The notes: generated by a model not told the origin, from the letters alone. Numbered from the stretch's first letter, positions 23,771-35,321 are shown. The stretch: 64,000 nt of DNA from Ananas comosus (GCF_001540865.1 NC_033635.1:2380916-2444915), one strand, 5' to 3'. Translations and numbers: made by a program.

Positions 23771-25894
23771 ATGGGTTTGAGCTTCGTCCCCTTGATCGAC
23801 GCCTACATCCGCCGATGCTACGTCTCCGCGGGTCTCCGCCCCAGCTCCGTCGCCATCGACGACGAAACCACGATCCACTGCTGGATCCCCAGCGCTAACC
23901 CTAACCCTAACCCTAAGCCGGCTCTCGTGCTCATCCACGGGTTCGGGCCGCGGGCGACGTGGCAGTGGCGGTGGCAGGTGGGGGCGCTGGCGCCGCACTT
24001 CCACCTCGTCGTCCCCGACCTCCTATTCTTCGGCGGGTCGTCGACGCGGTCGCCGCTCCGGTCCGAGGCGTTCCAGGCGGCGGCGGTCGCGCGGCTCCTG
24101 GAGGCGCTGGGGCTGCTGGGCGGCGCGGGGCGCGTGGCCGTGGCGGGGACGAGCTACGGGGGGTTCGTGGCGTACCACCTGGCGCGGGCGCTCGGGGCGG
24201 AGCGGGTGGAGCGGGTCGTCATCGCGAGCTCCGACGTGCTCAAGGCCGAGGCGGACGACCGCGAGCTGGCGCGGCGCGGCGGCGTCGGCGGCGTGGCGGA
24301 GCTCATGCTCCCGCGGGACGCGGCGAGCCTCCGCGCCCTCGTCGGCCTCGCCTTCTACCGCGCGCCGAGATTCGTGCCGGAGTTCGTGCTGCGCGACGTC
24401 ATTCGGGTAGGTCCGTCCGATCTCGCGCGTGACACCGCTCTCTGACAAGCTCGTTCTTTGTAATTATTCTTACCTACTTATTTATTAGTCTACATTTGGA
24501 ATTGTAGATTAAACAACACAAAACCGAAAAAAAAAAAAACAATTAATTAAAGAATCATTTTTTTTTATTTTATATAAAAAAAGTATTGCGTTGCAATTAA
24601 TCGATATTGTCATATACCTTTGTCTTAATTATTTATTTTATCGTTTAATATCATTAGCCAACCGTCAACATCAATGCCAAACATAAGTAGAGTTAAGGTG
24701 AAAACATATGCAAATATATATATTTTTATATATAATAATCGACTTATTGTGCTATACTAAGCATAACATTGAGTATAAAAATGAATCGAGTAACCTATCA
24801 TCCCTAGCGTAAATGGCAAAGTATTTTATGTTGATATTCGAAGTTCCAAATTCGAATCCTAATTAATTCACATTTTAAAATTAAATTTATTTCTAAATAA
24901 AATAAACGAAGCGGGTAGTATGGTACCTATTTTTAAAAAAAAAAAAAACTCGAGATTTTAGCTCTTAATCTGGACAGGCATTTTAACGAGCTAAAAATGT
25001 ACAGAGACCAGAACCACGATCAACTACGGGACACTGTGACATGGAGCTAGCAATTTTATTCTTTTTATTAAAATTTTAATTTATTAGTTAGTTTCTTAAT
25101 CTGGTTGTATAAAATTCTTAATTTAGTACATAAATATCACTTGTCTACAAAAAGGAAACAGAAAAAGAAAATCATTTGTTACTCCTAACGAAGAGTAGCT
25201 GATTCGTTCGACGATCGTGCAGAATCTTTTGAGCGACAGACTCAAAGAAAAGATGGAACTCATAAAGGGACTAACTCTCGGCAAAGATGAGTTTCAGCTT
25301 ACTCCTCTCTCTCAGGTGACCATTTGCGTGCATAACTACTGATTACTCGTTAAGTTATTTGCTATAATTCCCTCATTTTGAGTCTTTATTTCGCTCCCCA
25401 AATCCTCCTCTTTTATTTATTATTAGGAGGTTCTGATCATCTGGGGGGAGCACGACCAAATTTTTCCGGTGGAGAAGGCGTTCGAGTTGAAAAGGTGAGG
25501 ATCTATCTTATTTTTCTTTTTTTTTTTTTAATAATCTCGGAGGTTGAATTCGTAACTTCGGAAGTTATAGGCCTGGGTGTTTGTTCGGCTCCGAAGTCGC
25601 GATTTCATCTAAAGCTTGTTTAATAGAGAGCACAGTCGAGTTTGCAGAACTCACGAATTACTCGCTCTCTGACTTTCCACTCGCAAACAACCTTTAACTC
25701 TGCGAGTGATAACACTCTCTATTTTTTGTATTTGATTTTTTTCCCTTAAAAAATACGAGTGCAGATGCCTGGGAGAGAAGGCTAGGTTGGAAATTTTGGA
25801 TAGAACAGGGCATGTGCCGCAGATGGAGCGTCCAAATAAATTTAACAAGGTTCTGCTCAACTTCTTGCTGGGTTCTCCGAGACCTTCATTGTGA
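23771..25894 (+). CDS. Alpha/beta hydrolase fold protein
   Basis: Four exons: 23771-24406, 25223-25315, 25427-25494, 25765-25894; 308 aa, all junctions in phase. The nucleophile elbow is GTSYGG (Ser128), the oxyanion-loop motif is HGFG (56-59), the acid is Asp253 in IIWGEHDQIFP, and the catalytic His282 is in RTGHVPQMERP, so the triad is complete. The N-terminus MGLSFVPLIDAYIRRCYVSAG is the usual start of the plant clade. Substrate unknown; relatives include esterases, epoxide hydrolases and strigolactone-type receptors, but this clade has no general assigned reaction. Exon 1 is extremely GC-rich and the later exons are not. A telomere-like CCCTAA repeat codes NPNPNPK at residues 43-49. The 816-bp first intron contains a SINE-like insertion. 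Confidence 0.9.
24801..24948 (+). mobile_element. tRNA-derived SINE-like element in hydrolase intron 1
   Basis: A box A-like GCGTAAATGGCAAAGT, a box B-like AATTCGAATCC about 40 bp later, then TTCACATTTTAAAATT and TTTATTTCTAAATAAA, ending in GCGGGTAGTATGGTACC and an A-rich tail (24935-24948). This order resembles plant tRNA-derived (Au-like) SINEs. No target duplication was established. Confidence 0.5.
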
Positions 25895-27000
25895 ACTGCG
25901 ACACAAATTTTATGCTTGAATAATTATTTCTCTGTCGGAATTATAAAGGTCAAGGATTCGAATTCTCATCGTGCGTGTTAAGAAAAGGGATCTGCTTTTA
26001 GAATTATATATTGTATCAAACTCTTTCGTAGGGTTTTGAGGCACGAAGTTTATGAAAAACTTCAAACAAAAATGGAGAAAAAAGAAAATGTTAGTATATT
26101 CACACCTGAATGGAGTGTTTGTCTCCGGTGTTTGAATAAACCTGTGTGAAGTAATTATAGCAGTTTAATTTTTAAATTATCTTATTCTTAGTTTGCTACA
26201 GCTAGATGTCGAAATTTTGAATTGGTGATTATTTTTTCAAAATTTTCGAGATCTTTTTTTTTTGAGAAGAAATTCCAAAATGCTTTTATGAGGTAGAGTG
26301 TGTTTCTAGTTTGGGATTGGGTGGGTCAAAGTGCAGTAATTTGTCATCTTATAGTTTATCTTTTCGCGCCTTTTTATACTGCTGGCATGTTTATCATAAT
26401 CTCAAAAGCGCTTTTCCATAACGTAGAGATTGCTAATGGGGCACATTTGGTCGCCCACTACGAAAAGGTCCTTTGTTTTCTAAAAAGGATTCGCTCTTAG
26501 GAAGAGTAATAAAGTAGTGCTATATTTAATAATAAACCATGGATGGTGAAAAGAAATACTTTATTATTTTATAATTTGTGCTTTTTAATTGTATGGTTAT
26601 AAAATAAATTTGGCTAAAATTACAAATTTAATTCCACGCCGAATCATTTTTATTTAGAAATAAATTTAGCTGGAAATGTGAATCAAAATTTTTTGCCACT
26701 TGCACTAGAGACAATCGATAAATAAATATTTTTATTATTAAAATACCTCAATATTCTAAATTTAAAAAGATAAAACTAATATAAAATAATGTAATAAATA
26801 CTGAGAAGGTTCATGAATCATGATAGAAGCCAAACTAAAATAGGAAAAGAAAAAAAAAAATCATAAATATGTAAGAAACCTTGGCCTGCTAAAATCGAAC
26901 CAAACCGTACGATGCAACCCCCTGCTTTCCGGGTCCGATTCGATCCGATCCGAACGAGCGAGATGAGTCGTAAATAGGCCGGTTGGACTCGACTACGGCC
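25895..27000. other. Spacer between hydrolase and GPA1
   Basis: Hydrolase 3' flank and GPA1 upstream region, AT-rich. A degraded minus-strand relative of the SINE-like repeat (about 26625-26715) shares the TTTATTTCTAAATAAA core and TGTGAATC. Nothing else recognised. Confidence 0.45.
26625..26715 (-). mobile_element. Degraded SINE-like fragment
   Basis: In reverse orientation it repeats the order seen at 24801-24948: AAGTGGCAAAAAATTTT, TTCACATTTCCAGC, AAATTTATTTCTAAATAAA. Ends unclear. Confidence 0.35.
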
Positions 27001-27329
27001 CACGACAAACCCTAACCAACTCTCTCTCTCGCCGAACCCTTCCCACTCTCACTCTCACTCTCTATCTATCTCTAGCGCTCTCCACTCGATTCCTCGCCTC
27101 TTCGTGCGCTCTCCTCCTCTCAATTCTCCGAGCAGGTGAAGCAGATCTCTCCCTCGATATCAGATCGGCTCTTGCTTTACTCTCCTATCCGATCTTTACA
27201 GTTTATTTTTGGGCAATTTAGTAGATCTAATCACTTCTTTTTCCTTCAATTTTTCTTGAGGTTGTAGTGTTACTGATCATTTTTTAGCTTGCATTCATTG
27301 TTTCGTTAGATCTTTTTGGGAATGCGCGG

Positions 27330-27672
27330 ATCTACAGTAGATGGAGTTGTATTAACCCTACTTCAGAGTGTAGTGCTGTTCGATTAAGTGCCATTTAAGT
27401 AGCACTGTGTAGCTCTTCTCTGCAGTAGAAGTAGAAGCTCCCATTTATAGTTTTTTTTTTTTTTTTTTTCCGAGCTCAGAATCTCATCGCAGCTTCTTGC
27501 TTCCACGGATCTGCTGTAGATGAAGTTATATTAGCCCTGCTGTGGAGTGTAGTGCTATTCGAAGAAGTGCTTTTGGGAGAAGCAGTGTGTAGCTTCTCTC
27601 AGCAGCAGAAGTAGAAGCTCCAATTTGGAGTTGTTTTCCGAGCTCAGAATCTCATTGCAGCTTCTTGCTTCC
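27330..27672 (+). repeat. Diverged tandem duplication, unit about 170 bp
   Basis: Two head-to-tail copies share CGGATCTRCWGTAGATGRAGTT, AGAGTGTAGTGCT-type segments, AGAAGTAGAAGCTCC, CCGAGCTCAGAATCTCAT and GCAGCTTCTTGCTTCC. The first copy carries a longer T run. Confidence 0.75.
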
Positions 27673-27690
27673 TGCACAACAGAAGCTTTA

Positions 27691-27827
27691 GGCCTTGTTT
27701 GGTGCCATTGTTTGATTTTATTTTTTTTTCTAACATATTTTATAGTCACATAGAATTTGTGTTTACACCAAAAAAAGAAAAAGAAAAAGAAAAAAGAAAG
27801 AGAAAGACGAGCAACACCAAACAAGGC
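27691..27827. mobile_element. Tourist-like MITE (PIF/Harbinger type)
   Basis: Termini GGCCTTGTTTGGTG and CACCAAACAAGGC are inverted repeats, flanked on both sides by TTA (27688-27690 and 27828-27830), the target-site duplication typical of Tourist elements. It is 137 bp with no coding capacity. Confidence 0.75.
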
Positions 27828-28083
27828 TTAGATTTTATTTTATTTTAGTTTATATGTTTAGAGCCACATGCTCTACCAGAGTGGCTACAGATATGGAAAC
27901 AGAGGTAGAAACAGCGCCGAACATGCATATTCGGAGCCTCTTTCATTTTTGTAACAGTTAGAGTTCTATTAATAGGCGGCATCTGAATTTCAAAGAAATG
28001 GAGTCATCCATTACGGGCTCGTGTAGAAGATCAAATGAAGTATTTATAGTATGATGTCTATTCTTGCCGTTTTGCTGGAAAAC

Positions 28084-31000
28084 ATGGGCTGTTCCTGCAG
28101 CAGACCACACTCTTTCAACGAGGCTGATACCGAAGAGAATGTGCAGGTATGCTCTTTAACCCCTGGTATCAAGAGAACCAAAAGTGAGTACTGATTTCAT
28201 GCTTCTTGCTCTTTGAATATATGCAGGCTGCAGAAATTGAGCGCCGAATTGCTCAGGAAACAAAGGCTGAGCAACACATCCATAAGCTTTTACTTCTTGG
28301 TATGCCTACCCATAATAATTGTTCATTTTTATTTTTACCTCGTATTCCTCTTATCTGGAGGACAATATTAGCAAAGTCTCAATTAGAAGAGGTATTCAAG
28401 AACTGGCAAGTATATGCCATATGATTGGTGTCATTCCTTTGGTCTTCTTAGGTATTACTAACAATCCGCGAGTTGTTGGTTTTGATTTTTCCGATACAAC
28501 TTTTGTTTTTGACTGATTATGAGTTCATTATTATTTGAATCATGTTTCCAGCACAGTTTGTATTAAATATATGCTTGATTCCTGTGTCAGAATTCTTGCT
28601 ATATTTCTTGAAAATTCTCGATAATGCTGGCAATTTAAACTTTTCAGTGTTGAAAGCATCATCAGGTATTAGTAGATTGCCTAAAAAGATGAATAAATTG
28701 AAACTAAATGAAAATTTTGCTCTGGTGTCCATGTCTTCATCCTGTCTAGAAATTTAAAAACTTTACTAATATTTATCTGGTCTTAATTACCTTTTCATTT
28801 GAAGGTGCGGGCGAATCAGGAAAATCTACAATATTTAAGCAGGTGAAGTAATTTACTTCATTGTATTTTGCTGATTCGCAAATAGTTCTCCCACAAACGC
28901 TCCTAATATTTTCGTTATCTATCTTCAGATAAAGCTTCTTTTCCAAAATGGCTTTGATGCGGCTGAACTTCGAAGTTATACATCAGTTATCCATGCTAAT
29001 GTTTATCAGACAATTAAAGTACGCAATACTGAAAAGGGTGTGTCTGTTGTTTCTCTTATTTTTATAGTGTGGATTTCTTAGTGTTAGAAACTTGGAAGAA
29101 TTGATTCCTTTTATTGTGACTTTCATATATTTCTTTTGCGTCTGGTGCTAAACTGGTTTAATATTAACAGATATTGTATGATGGGGCAAAGGAATTGGCA
29201 CAAAGTGAGTCAAACTCATCAATATTGTATGATGAAGCAAAGGAATTGCCACAAAGCGAGTCAAACTCATCAAAGTATGAAATATCTCCCGAGAACAAGG
29301 TTTGCAACTTTGCGTATTTCTAACTTCTTATCTCTTTTATGCAGCTTTTTTGTTGTCTTGTACTGTTTAGGATATAGGATTTACCAAGTGGTTAAGAATT
29401 TAATTGTCTCGGCTTTGCTGCAGTTTCTTTCCGTTTGATGCCTTGTAAATTTTAATCCTTGAATCCAGGAGATAGGAGAAAAACTATCAGAGATTGGAAG
29501 CAGATTGGATTATCCATTACTTACTAAGGAGCTTGCAAATGAGATAAAGATTCTATGGGAAGATGCTGCTATTCAGGTTCGCTCTGTATTGAGTTGATCG
29601 TCCAACCATGTTAAATTAATATTTGAGTATATGTTGTTGATTTGCAAGGACTGTGGACTAAGTGATTCTGTTTCATCCTTGTACATGCCGTTTCAGGAAA
29701 CTTATTCTCATGGAAATATACTGCAAGTCCCTGACTGTGCTCAATACTTCATGGAGAATTTGGAGCGATTATCCGAAGTTGATTATGTTCCAACTAAGGT
29801 TGCTGTCTGCCTATTAGACCTGTATTCTCCTCTACACCATTTTACTCCACTATGTTTGCCAGATCATTATATTCAGACACTAAAACTTCTAGTTCGTGTT
29901 CCCAAAAGCCTGTGGGTCAGAAATTACTGTCATTCTACCCTGTGTGGGTGAGAAATTACTATCATTCTACCGAATCTACCAATCCTGTCACTTCTGTGTA
30001 GGATTATTTAAATGAAGCCATTCAGATTTGCATACTGCAGTAGTCTTTAGTGTATGATGGGAGTGTTGATTGATGTAAGGCAGTAAAGAGTTGCCAGGTG
30101 ACGAATTTGCTGGCTTTTATCATTACTGGTCCTTTCCATTGATAAAAAGGTGGATAAAATAGATACTTTTGTAATTTTGATGTATAGGCTTTTATGAATT
30201 TCGGCTAGATTCTGAAACTGAGGACTGTTGTTTTTAACGTTTTAGTCACTTCTTAGCTACTAATCTTGCCTTTTACTTTTGAGAAATCCCTTCCTTCTTG
30301 TTGCGTGTATGAAGCTTTTGCGGTTACAGCAATCAGGCTATGGCTTTTGAGTTGGTCTTTTCTCCTTTTTTTTTTCCCTTGAGTTTTACCCGAATGTTGT
30401 GGGTTCCATAGCTTAGTTTGCTAACAATGTAATTTTGGTATGCTTCTTAATGATTCTTGTTATATATTTTTATACAAATTGTTGATTTTCTTTTTTGCTA
30501 ACACTATTTTGGATGTCATCAGGATGATGTTCTTAATGCAAGAGTGCGAACAACTGGTGTTGTAGAGATTCAATTCAGGTGACATTTCATGTTGATGTAA
30601 CTTTCAAACACGTGTTTTATGTGTTGGGCTTGTTTATGTTCTACAAACTACAGTCACCTCACATTTTACTTTGGTTGTTGACATCCTCATTTCTTTAGTC
30701 GATGCCTCTCTATATATGATTCAAGCTGTTAGTTAATGAAGGCTGAGAAGAGAACAGGATTATGAAGTCAATCTGTTTGGTTACTATGTCCTCTGTCAAC
30801 CTATTTACCTTATCCGCTCCATTATCTCTGTATTTCATCCTCTTAATGCCTATTTTCCTTTTATTTGCCCACAAAGTAAAATAGTTATCTTCTTTTCTTG
30901 CTCTTTGAACGGTGTATTCTTGATTAAAGAGTTTACCAGTTAAGATATGAGATCTAATAAGGGAAAATTGGTTCTGCAGCCCAGTTGGCGAGAATAGAAA

Positions 31001-32808
31001 AAGTGGCGAGGTATATAGGTTGTATGACGTGGGCGGGCAGAGAAATGAGAGAAGAAAATGGATCCATCTATTTGAAGGTGTTACAGCTGTAATATTTTGT
31101 GCTGCCATTAGCGAGTAAGTCTTAAATTCCCCTGTGATGTTATATGACTAAGGTGATCTCTTGACTGTTTATCCCCATCTAAATTACCTCTTAGATTATA
31201 AGTTGCTTTCATTTCAACCTTCCGTTTTACTCTTTCTCGAGTAGGCCCAAAAATTTCGGACAATTGTCAAATTCCTTTGCAAACTTAATGAAAAGAATCT
31301 AGCAAATGAAACTGATCATACTTGATGGAAACGAATCACACAAATTGTATAAATTGTCCAATAAGCTTCCAATTTAAGCAGCTTAACTGGAGGAGATTTA
31401 TTCTTTTTCTGGCTTTAGATCCACTATTTCATCTACAACCTAGATGCTCAGATGTAAAACCCACTCTCTATATGCCAACTCATCTATGTAAAGTTTTCAT
31501 TCCGAATTCAGTGGTTAAATCAAATCGTTGGGCCTATTTTGAATGAGAATAAAGCGCCAGTATGAAATTGAAGCAATTTAGATTGTAGTTGGGGGGGAAA
31601 TTGACAAAGAGGAGAAAGTGCAGAGGAGGTACTTGTATTTAAGCTTTATTTTCATTTGGAAATAAATTTGCAATTTGTATACCTCTAGGTCAGCAAATGA
31701 GGCAATTTTGCATTGCAGTCTATCTTTGTTTTTTCGTTAGTTTTGAGGATCGTTGTTCCCTAACTCTCTGCGTAATTTGAATTACTTCTGTTGTTTCAGG
31801 TATGATCAGATGGCTTTCGAGGATGAGAAAAAGAACCGAATGATGGATACCAAAGAACTATTTGAGTGGGTCTTGAATCAAGCATGCTTTGAGGTCTATA
31901 TGTAGCTCTTGGAAATCTTATTTTGTTGCTTTGAATTCTCTTGCCTGCCTGTCTAAACTCGTGCTCCTTGTCTTGAGCAGAAGACATCGTTCATGTTGTT
32001 CCTAAACAAGTTTGATATATTCGAGAAGAAAGTTCAAAAAGTGAGTCTTTTGAAGTATGCGATAATCAAAAACTTCTTTACACACAATTTCTGATTATCT
32101 GTGTTATGCAGGTACCTTTGAGTGTCTGTGAGTGGTTTAAAGATTACCAGCCAATGGCGTCCGGTAAGCAAGAGGTTGAGCATGCATACGAGTGAGTGCC
32201 TTTTGCTCCTATTAGCAGTGATGCAGAACTAGGAAAAACTCATAAATCTAACTGTTACATTCATCTAAATACGTATGAACAAATGTGGGCAAAAACTGTA
32301 GAAGTGAGGTCTGCATATGAATCTTATCCATTCTATTGCATTAATTATCTGGATTAGATACCCCTGTACTACATATCGATGCCCCCGTTACCAGATATTG
32401 ATCATAATATTATGAATATTTAGAAAGAATTTTTTACCTTCTCAACTCTAGAGATTTTCGGGGCATCATTGCAAGTATGGTCATCCAGAGGCCGATTATA
32501 ATGGCATAGTTGGCAGATCGTAATCACATAACAAATTTCTTGACATGTCCAATTCTTCTTTTCTGACTTTCTTATGTTTAACTTGAAATCCGCATAACAA
32601 AATTCTCACTCGCAAGTGCCTGTTGAACAGGTTTGTGAAAAAGAAGTTTGAAGAGCTATACTTCCAGAGCAGCAAGCCCGACCGCGTTGATCGTGTATTC
32701 AAGATCTACAGGACAACCGCCTTGGATCAGAAACTTGTAAAGAAGACATTCAAATTGGTCGATGAGACCCTGAGGAGGAGAAACCTAATTGAGGCTGGAT
32801 TGTTGTGA
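28084..32808 (+). CDS. GPA1: Heterotrimeric G protein alpha subunit (GPA1/RGA1)
   Basis: Thirteen exons: 28084-28146, 28227-28299, 28805-28842, 28929-29018, 29171-29299, 29469-29576, 29697-29798, 30523-30578, 30980-31114, 31800-31893, 31981-32040, 32112-32191, 32631-32808; 401 aa. The N-terminal MGCSCS offers Gly2 for myristoylation and Cys5 for palmitoylation (plasma membrane). GTP-binding motifs are intact: GAGESGKS (46-53), RVRTTGVVE (switch I Arg), [16 protein letters not shown] and TTALDQ. The C-terminus [11 protein letters not shown] is plant-typical. It signals with Gbeta/gamma and RGS in hormone and stress responses. Plant GPA1 is normally about 384 aa; the 17 extra residues come from an in-frame tandem duplication inside exon 5 (29171-29273). 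Without it the length would be exactly 384. Confidence 0.97.
29171..29273 (+). repeat. In-frame 51-bp coding duplication in GPA1 exon 5
   Basis: Copy 1 (29171-29221) codes [17 protein letters not shown] and copy 2 (29222-29272) codes [17 protein letters not shown], head to tail. They differ at about four bases, two of which change residues (G/E and A/P). It lies in the helical domain, just before KYEISPENK. Confidence 0.93.
29908..29972 (+). repeat. Short tandem duplication in GPA1 intron 7
   Basis: A 33-bp unit (GTGGGTSAGAAATTACTRTC... ATTCTACC) occurs twice in succession. Confidence 0.75.
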
Positions 32809-33496
32809 GCACAGGATCTTTCAGATAATGAGATATGATTGCATTTTTGCAAGCAGTTGTAATTCTTTTAACTTGTTTTGCCTTATTTTGTGCATTCTGA
32901 TCGAGGAAAGATGTCTTTAGCTGTAACTGTTACACAGATTGCAGATTCTTACTGGTTTAAGTTGTTGAATGAACTTGACCATTTTTCCAGCTGCAGCAAA
33001 GGATTGTTACTACTATTTACCAGCTGGATGGTTCTCCCACTTCATTGTAGCTTAAACCAGCATGCATATTTTAGATTTGTCGTGGATTGCGTCTGTTTGT
33101 TCATTGGAAGCAGGGGTCCTATTTTCTGAATCAATTTTAATTTCTTATACAGTCACTGTGCATCGGTGACCAGAAATTCATTTGGCTCTGAGTCAGTACA
33201 GCACACAATTAGCCTAACTTGCATTGCTCACAATGCAATTTAATTTGATCGAAAAAGTTAAAAGTCAAATGCTGTCCTAGGGTCCGTAGCAATTTTTCTT
33301 GTGAGCGCACGTCTGGTGTGTGAGATTAATTGAAACACCTAACAGATCAAGTAACTGGAGAATGCGGTACACATTGGCTTCTTCAAAGCTGAGATGATAA
33401 TGCAGGTAAAACATTGAAACATCTTCTTACACGTTATTACACGCTTTGTAGAAAGTGTCTTATCATGCACCGATTGGGAATATATACTACAAAGAG
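32809..33496. other. GPA1 3' flank up to transposon target site
   Basis: GPA1 3' UTR and flank. The last nine bases (33488-33496, TACAAAGAG) are the left target-site duplication of the Mutator-like element. No further gene seen. Confidence 0.6.
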
Positions 33497-33570
33497 AATT
33501 TTTTTTATAAATAGTCTTATTGAAACTTTTATTTACAAAAATAGGCCTCTTTAAAATTTTTTTGTAAAAA

Positions 33571-34162
33571 GGGCTTTTTTTGCAAATAGCCCCCTAAAAA
33601 ATTTTATTTTCGAAAATAGCCCTGTGTAAAAATTATTTGCAAAAATGGCCCTGGCCCCGCCCCGTCAGCGCCACGTCAGCGCCACGCGGGCGGGGCTGGG
33701 CCAATTGTATAAGTTGAACACGGTGAACCATTCACCGTGTTCAATACAAGATTTTTGTATTGGACACGGTGAATGGTTCACCGTGTCCAATACAAATACA
33801 TCCGACTTAGCCAAAAATGGCTAAGTTGTAGGTGTTTGTATTGGACATGGTGAACCATTCACAGTGTCCAATTATTTGTATTGGACACGGTGAATGATTC
33901 ACCGTGTCCAATACAAATATATCCCACTTAGCCATTTTGTATTGGACACGGTGAACCATTCACCGTGTCCAATACAAAAATTTTGTATTGAACACGGTGA
34001 ATGGTTCACCGTGTTCAATTTAAACACTTGGCCCAGCCCCGCCCGCGTGGCGCTGATGTGGCGCTGACGGGGCGGGGCCAGGGCCATTTTTGCAAATAAT
34101 TTTTACACAGGGCCAATTTTAAAAAAAAAATATTGTCAGGGGGCTATTTGCAAAAAAACCCC
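33571..34162. mobile_element. Nested non-autonomous MULE (592 bp) in the left terminal repeat
   Basis: Bounded by the 9-bp direct repeat TTGTAAAAA (33562-33570 and 34163-34171). Its ends (GGGCTTTTTTTGCAAATAGC and the inverse of GCTATTTGCAAAAAAACCCC) are long inverted repeats that go on through TGTGTAAAAATTATTTGC and a GC-rich CAGCGCCACGTCAGCGCCAC block. The core is an array of TTGGACACGGTGAA-N3-TTCACCGTGTCC palindromes. With this segment taken out, the host element's left terminal repeat becomes collinear with its right one, which shows insertion order. Confidence 0.88.
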
Positions 34163-34439
34163 TTGTAAAAATAGTCTCCAAATCGGCCAGGTCAGCGTTT
34201 GGTGTAGAAATCGACATATACGGTGAATGGTTTACCGCATATAGAGGCGGTAAACCATTCACCGCATTTCTGGGACCCCAAAAATATTTAGTTACGAACT
34301 GTAGGAATGCCAGAAAGCGGTGAATCATTCACCGCTTTTAAATGCGGTCAACAGTTTACCCTCTTTAAAGACGGTGAATGGTTCACCGTCTTTAAATACG
34401 GTGAACCATTCACCGCCTTCAATCAGCCAAATAACCCGC

Positions 34440-34915
34440 CCGAGCCCCTTTCTTTTCTCTCTCTCTCACCCGCGCGCGAGCTTCTCTCTGTCTCCCGCAC
34501 GCTCCCTCACTCCTCTCTCTCTCACCCACTCCGACCGAGTCCGAGGCCGCCGTCGCTGCGGACGCCGCCGTCGCTGCCGCCGTCGCCGGCGCCGACTGTA
34601 CCCGCGAGCGAGCTCCTGTGTCTCTGGAGCTTCTCCTCTCTGTCTCCCGCACGCTCCCTCACTCCTCTCTCTCTCACTCACTCCGACCCGAGTCCGAGGC
34701 CGCCGTCGCTGCGGACGCCGCCGTCGCTGCCGCCGTCGCCGGCGCCGACTGTACCCGCGAGCGAGTTCCTGTGTCTCCGGAGCTTCTCCTCTCTGTCTCC
34801 CGCACGCTCCCTCACTCCTCTCTATCTCACTCACTCTGCGGACGCCGCCGTCGCTGCCGCCGTCGCCGCGGACGCCGCCGTCGCTGCCGCCGTCGCCGGC
34901 GCTGACTGTACTGCT
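34440..34915 (+). repeat. GC-rich tandem repeat, about 153 bp x 3, in MULE leader
   Basis: The phrase CTGTCTCCCGCACGCTCCCT recurs at 34488, 34640 and 34793, each time followed by CT-rich sequence and (GCC GTC GCT GCC)-type blocks; the third copy is shortened and has an extra GCCGCCGTCGC block. It lies upstream of the transposase ATG (35322) and is far more GC-rich than the rest of the element. Chance ORFs through it are repetitive and not judged real. Confidence 0.85.
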
Positions 34916-35321
34916 TCTGCCGTGCCTTCTCTCCTCAGCATTGCAACGATATTGTTCCATTAGGTTAGTAATGTTATCCTCCTCTTGGGCTTGTTAAATG
35001 AATAATCAATTAATTATCAATTAATGGAATAATATATATTAGCATTTCTCATTTTCGAATAGCCTCTCTTAATATAGAAAAATTTACAGCGTACTACTCT
35101 GATTCAAAAGTATAGCTCTTTACCCTCCTATAGTTTCAGTTTTAGTTTTCCGAACAAACGATCGGATGGTAAAATGCTATTGTTTAATTACCATCCTATG
35201 TATGATTTATAAAGCATAGTTGATTTATGAAGTATTTGAGAAAAATCTAATTGTTCAATTCAGCACTTTAATTTGGTATGATTATGTTTGTTTATAAATT
35301 TTATATTTTGTTTAAGTTAGG

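Larger units (their letters stand above)
27001..28083 (+). promoter_or_regulatory. GPA1 5' leader with probable 5'-UTR intron
   Basis: A telobox (AAACCCTAA, 27008-27016) is followed by a CT-rich leader (27020-27120). A good donor (AGCAG/GTGAAG at about 27135) and an acceptor (TTTTGTAACAG ending about 27957) suggest a leader intron of roughly 820 bp before the ATG at 28084. The inferred intron holds a diverged direct duplication (27330-27510 and 27500-27672) and a Tourist-like MITE (27691-27827). The intron is inferred from splice-like sequence only. Confidence 0.5.

Noticed and set aside
25905..25990. GGATTCGAATTC-type box B near the hydrolase stop as a tRNA gene or second SINE
   Set aside because: No matching box A, acceptor stem or A-tail could be found; too weak to list.
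34307..34997. Long plus- and minus-strand ORFs through the MULE leader
   Set aside because: They consist of the translated 153-bp tandem repeat and the palindrome array; no domain, and they lie upstream of the transposase start.
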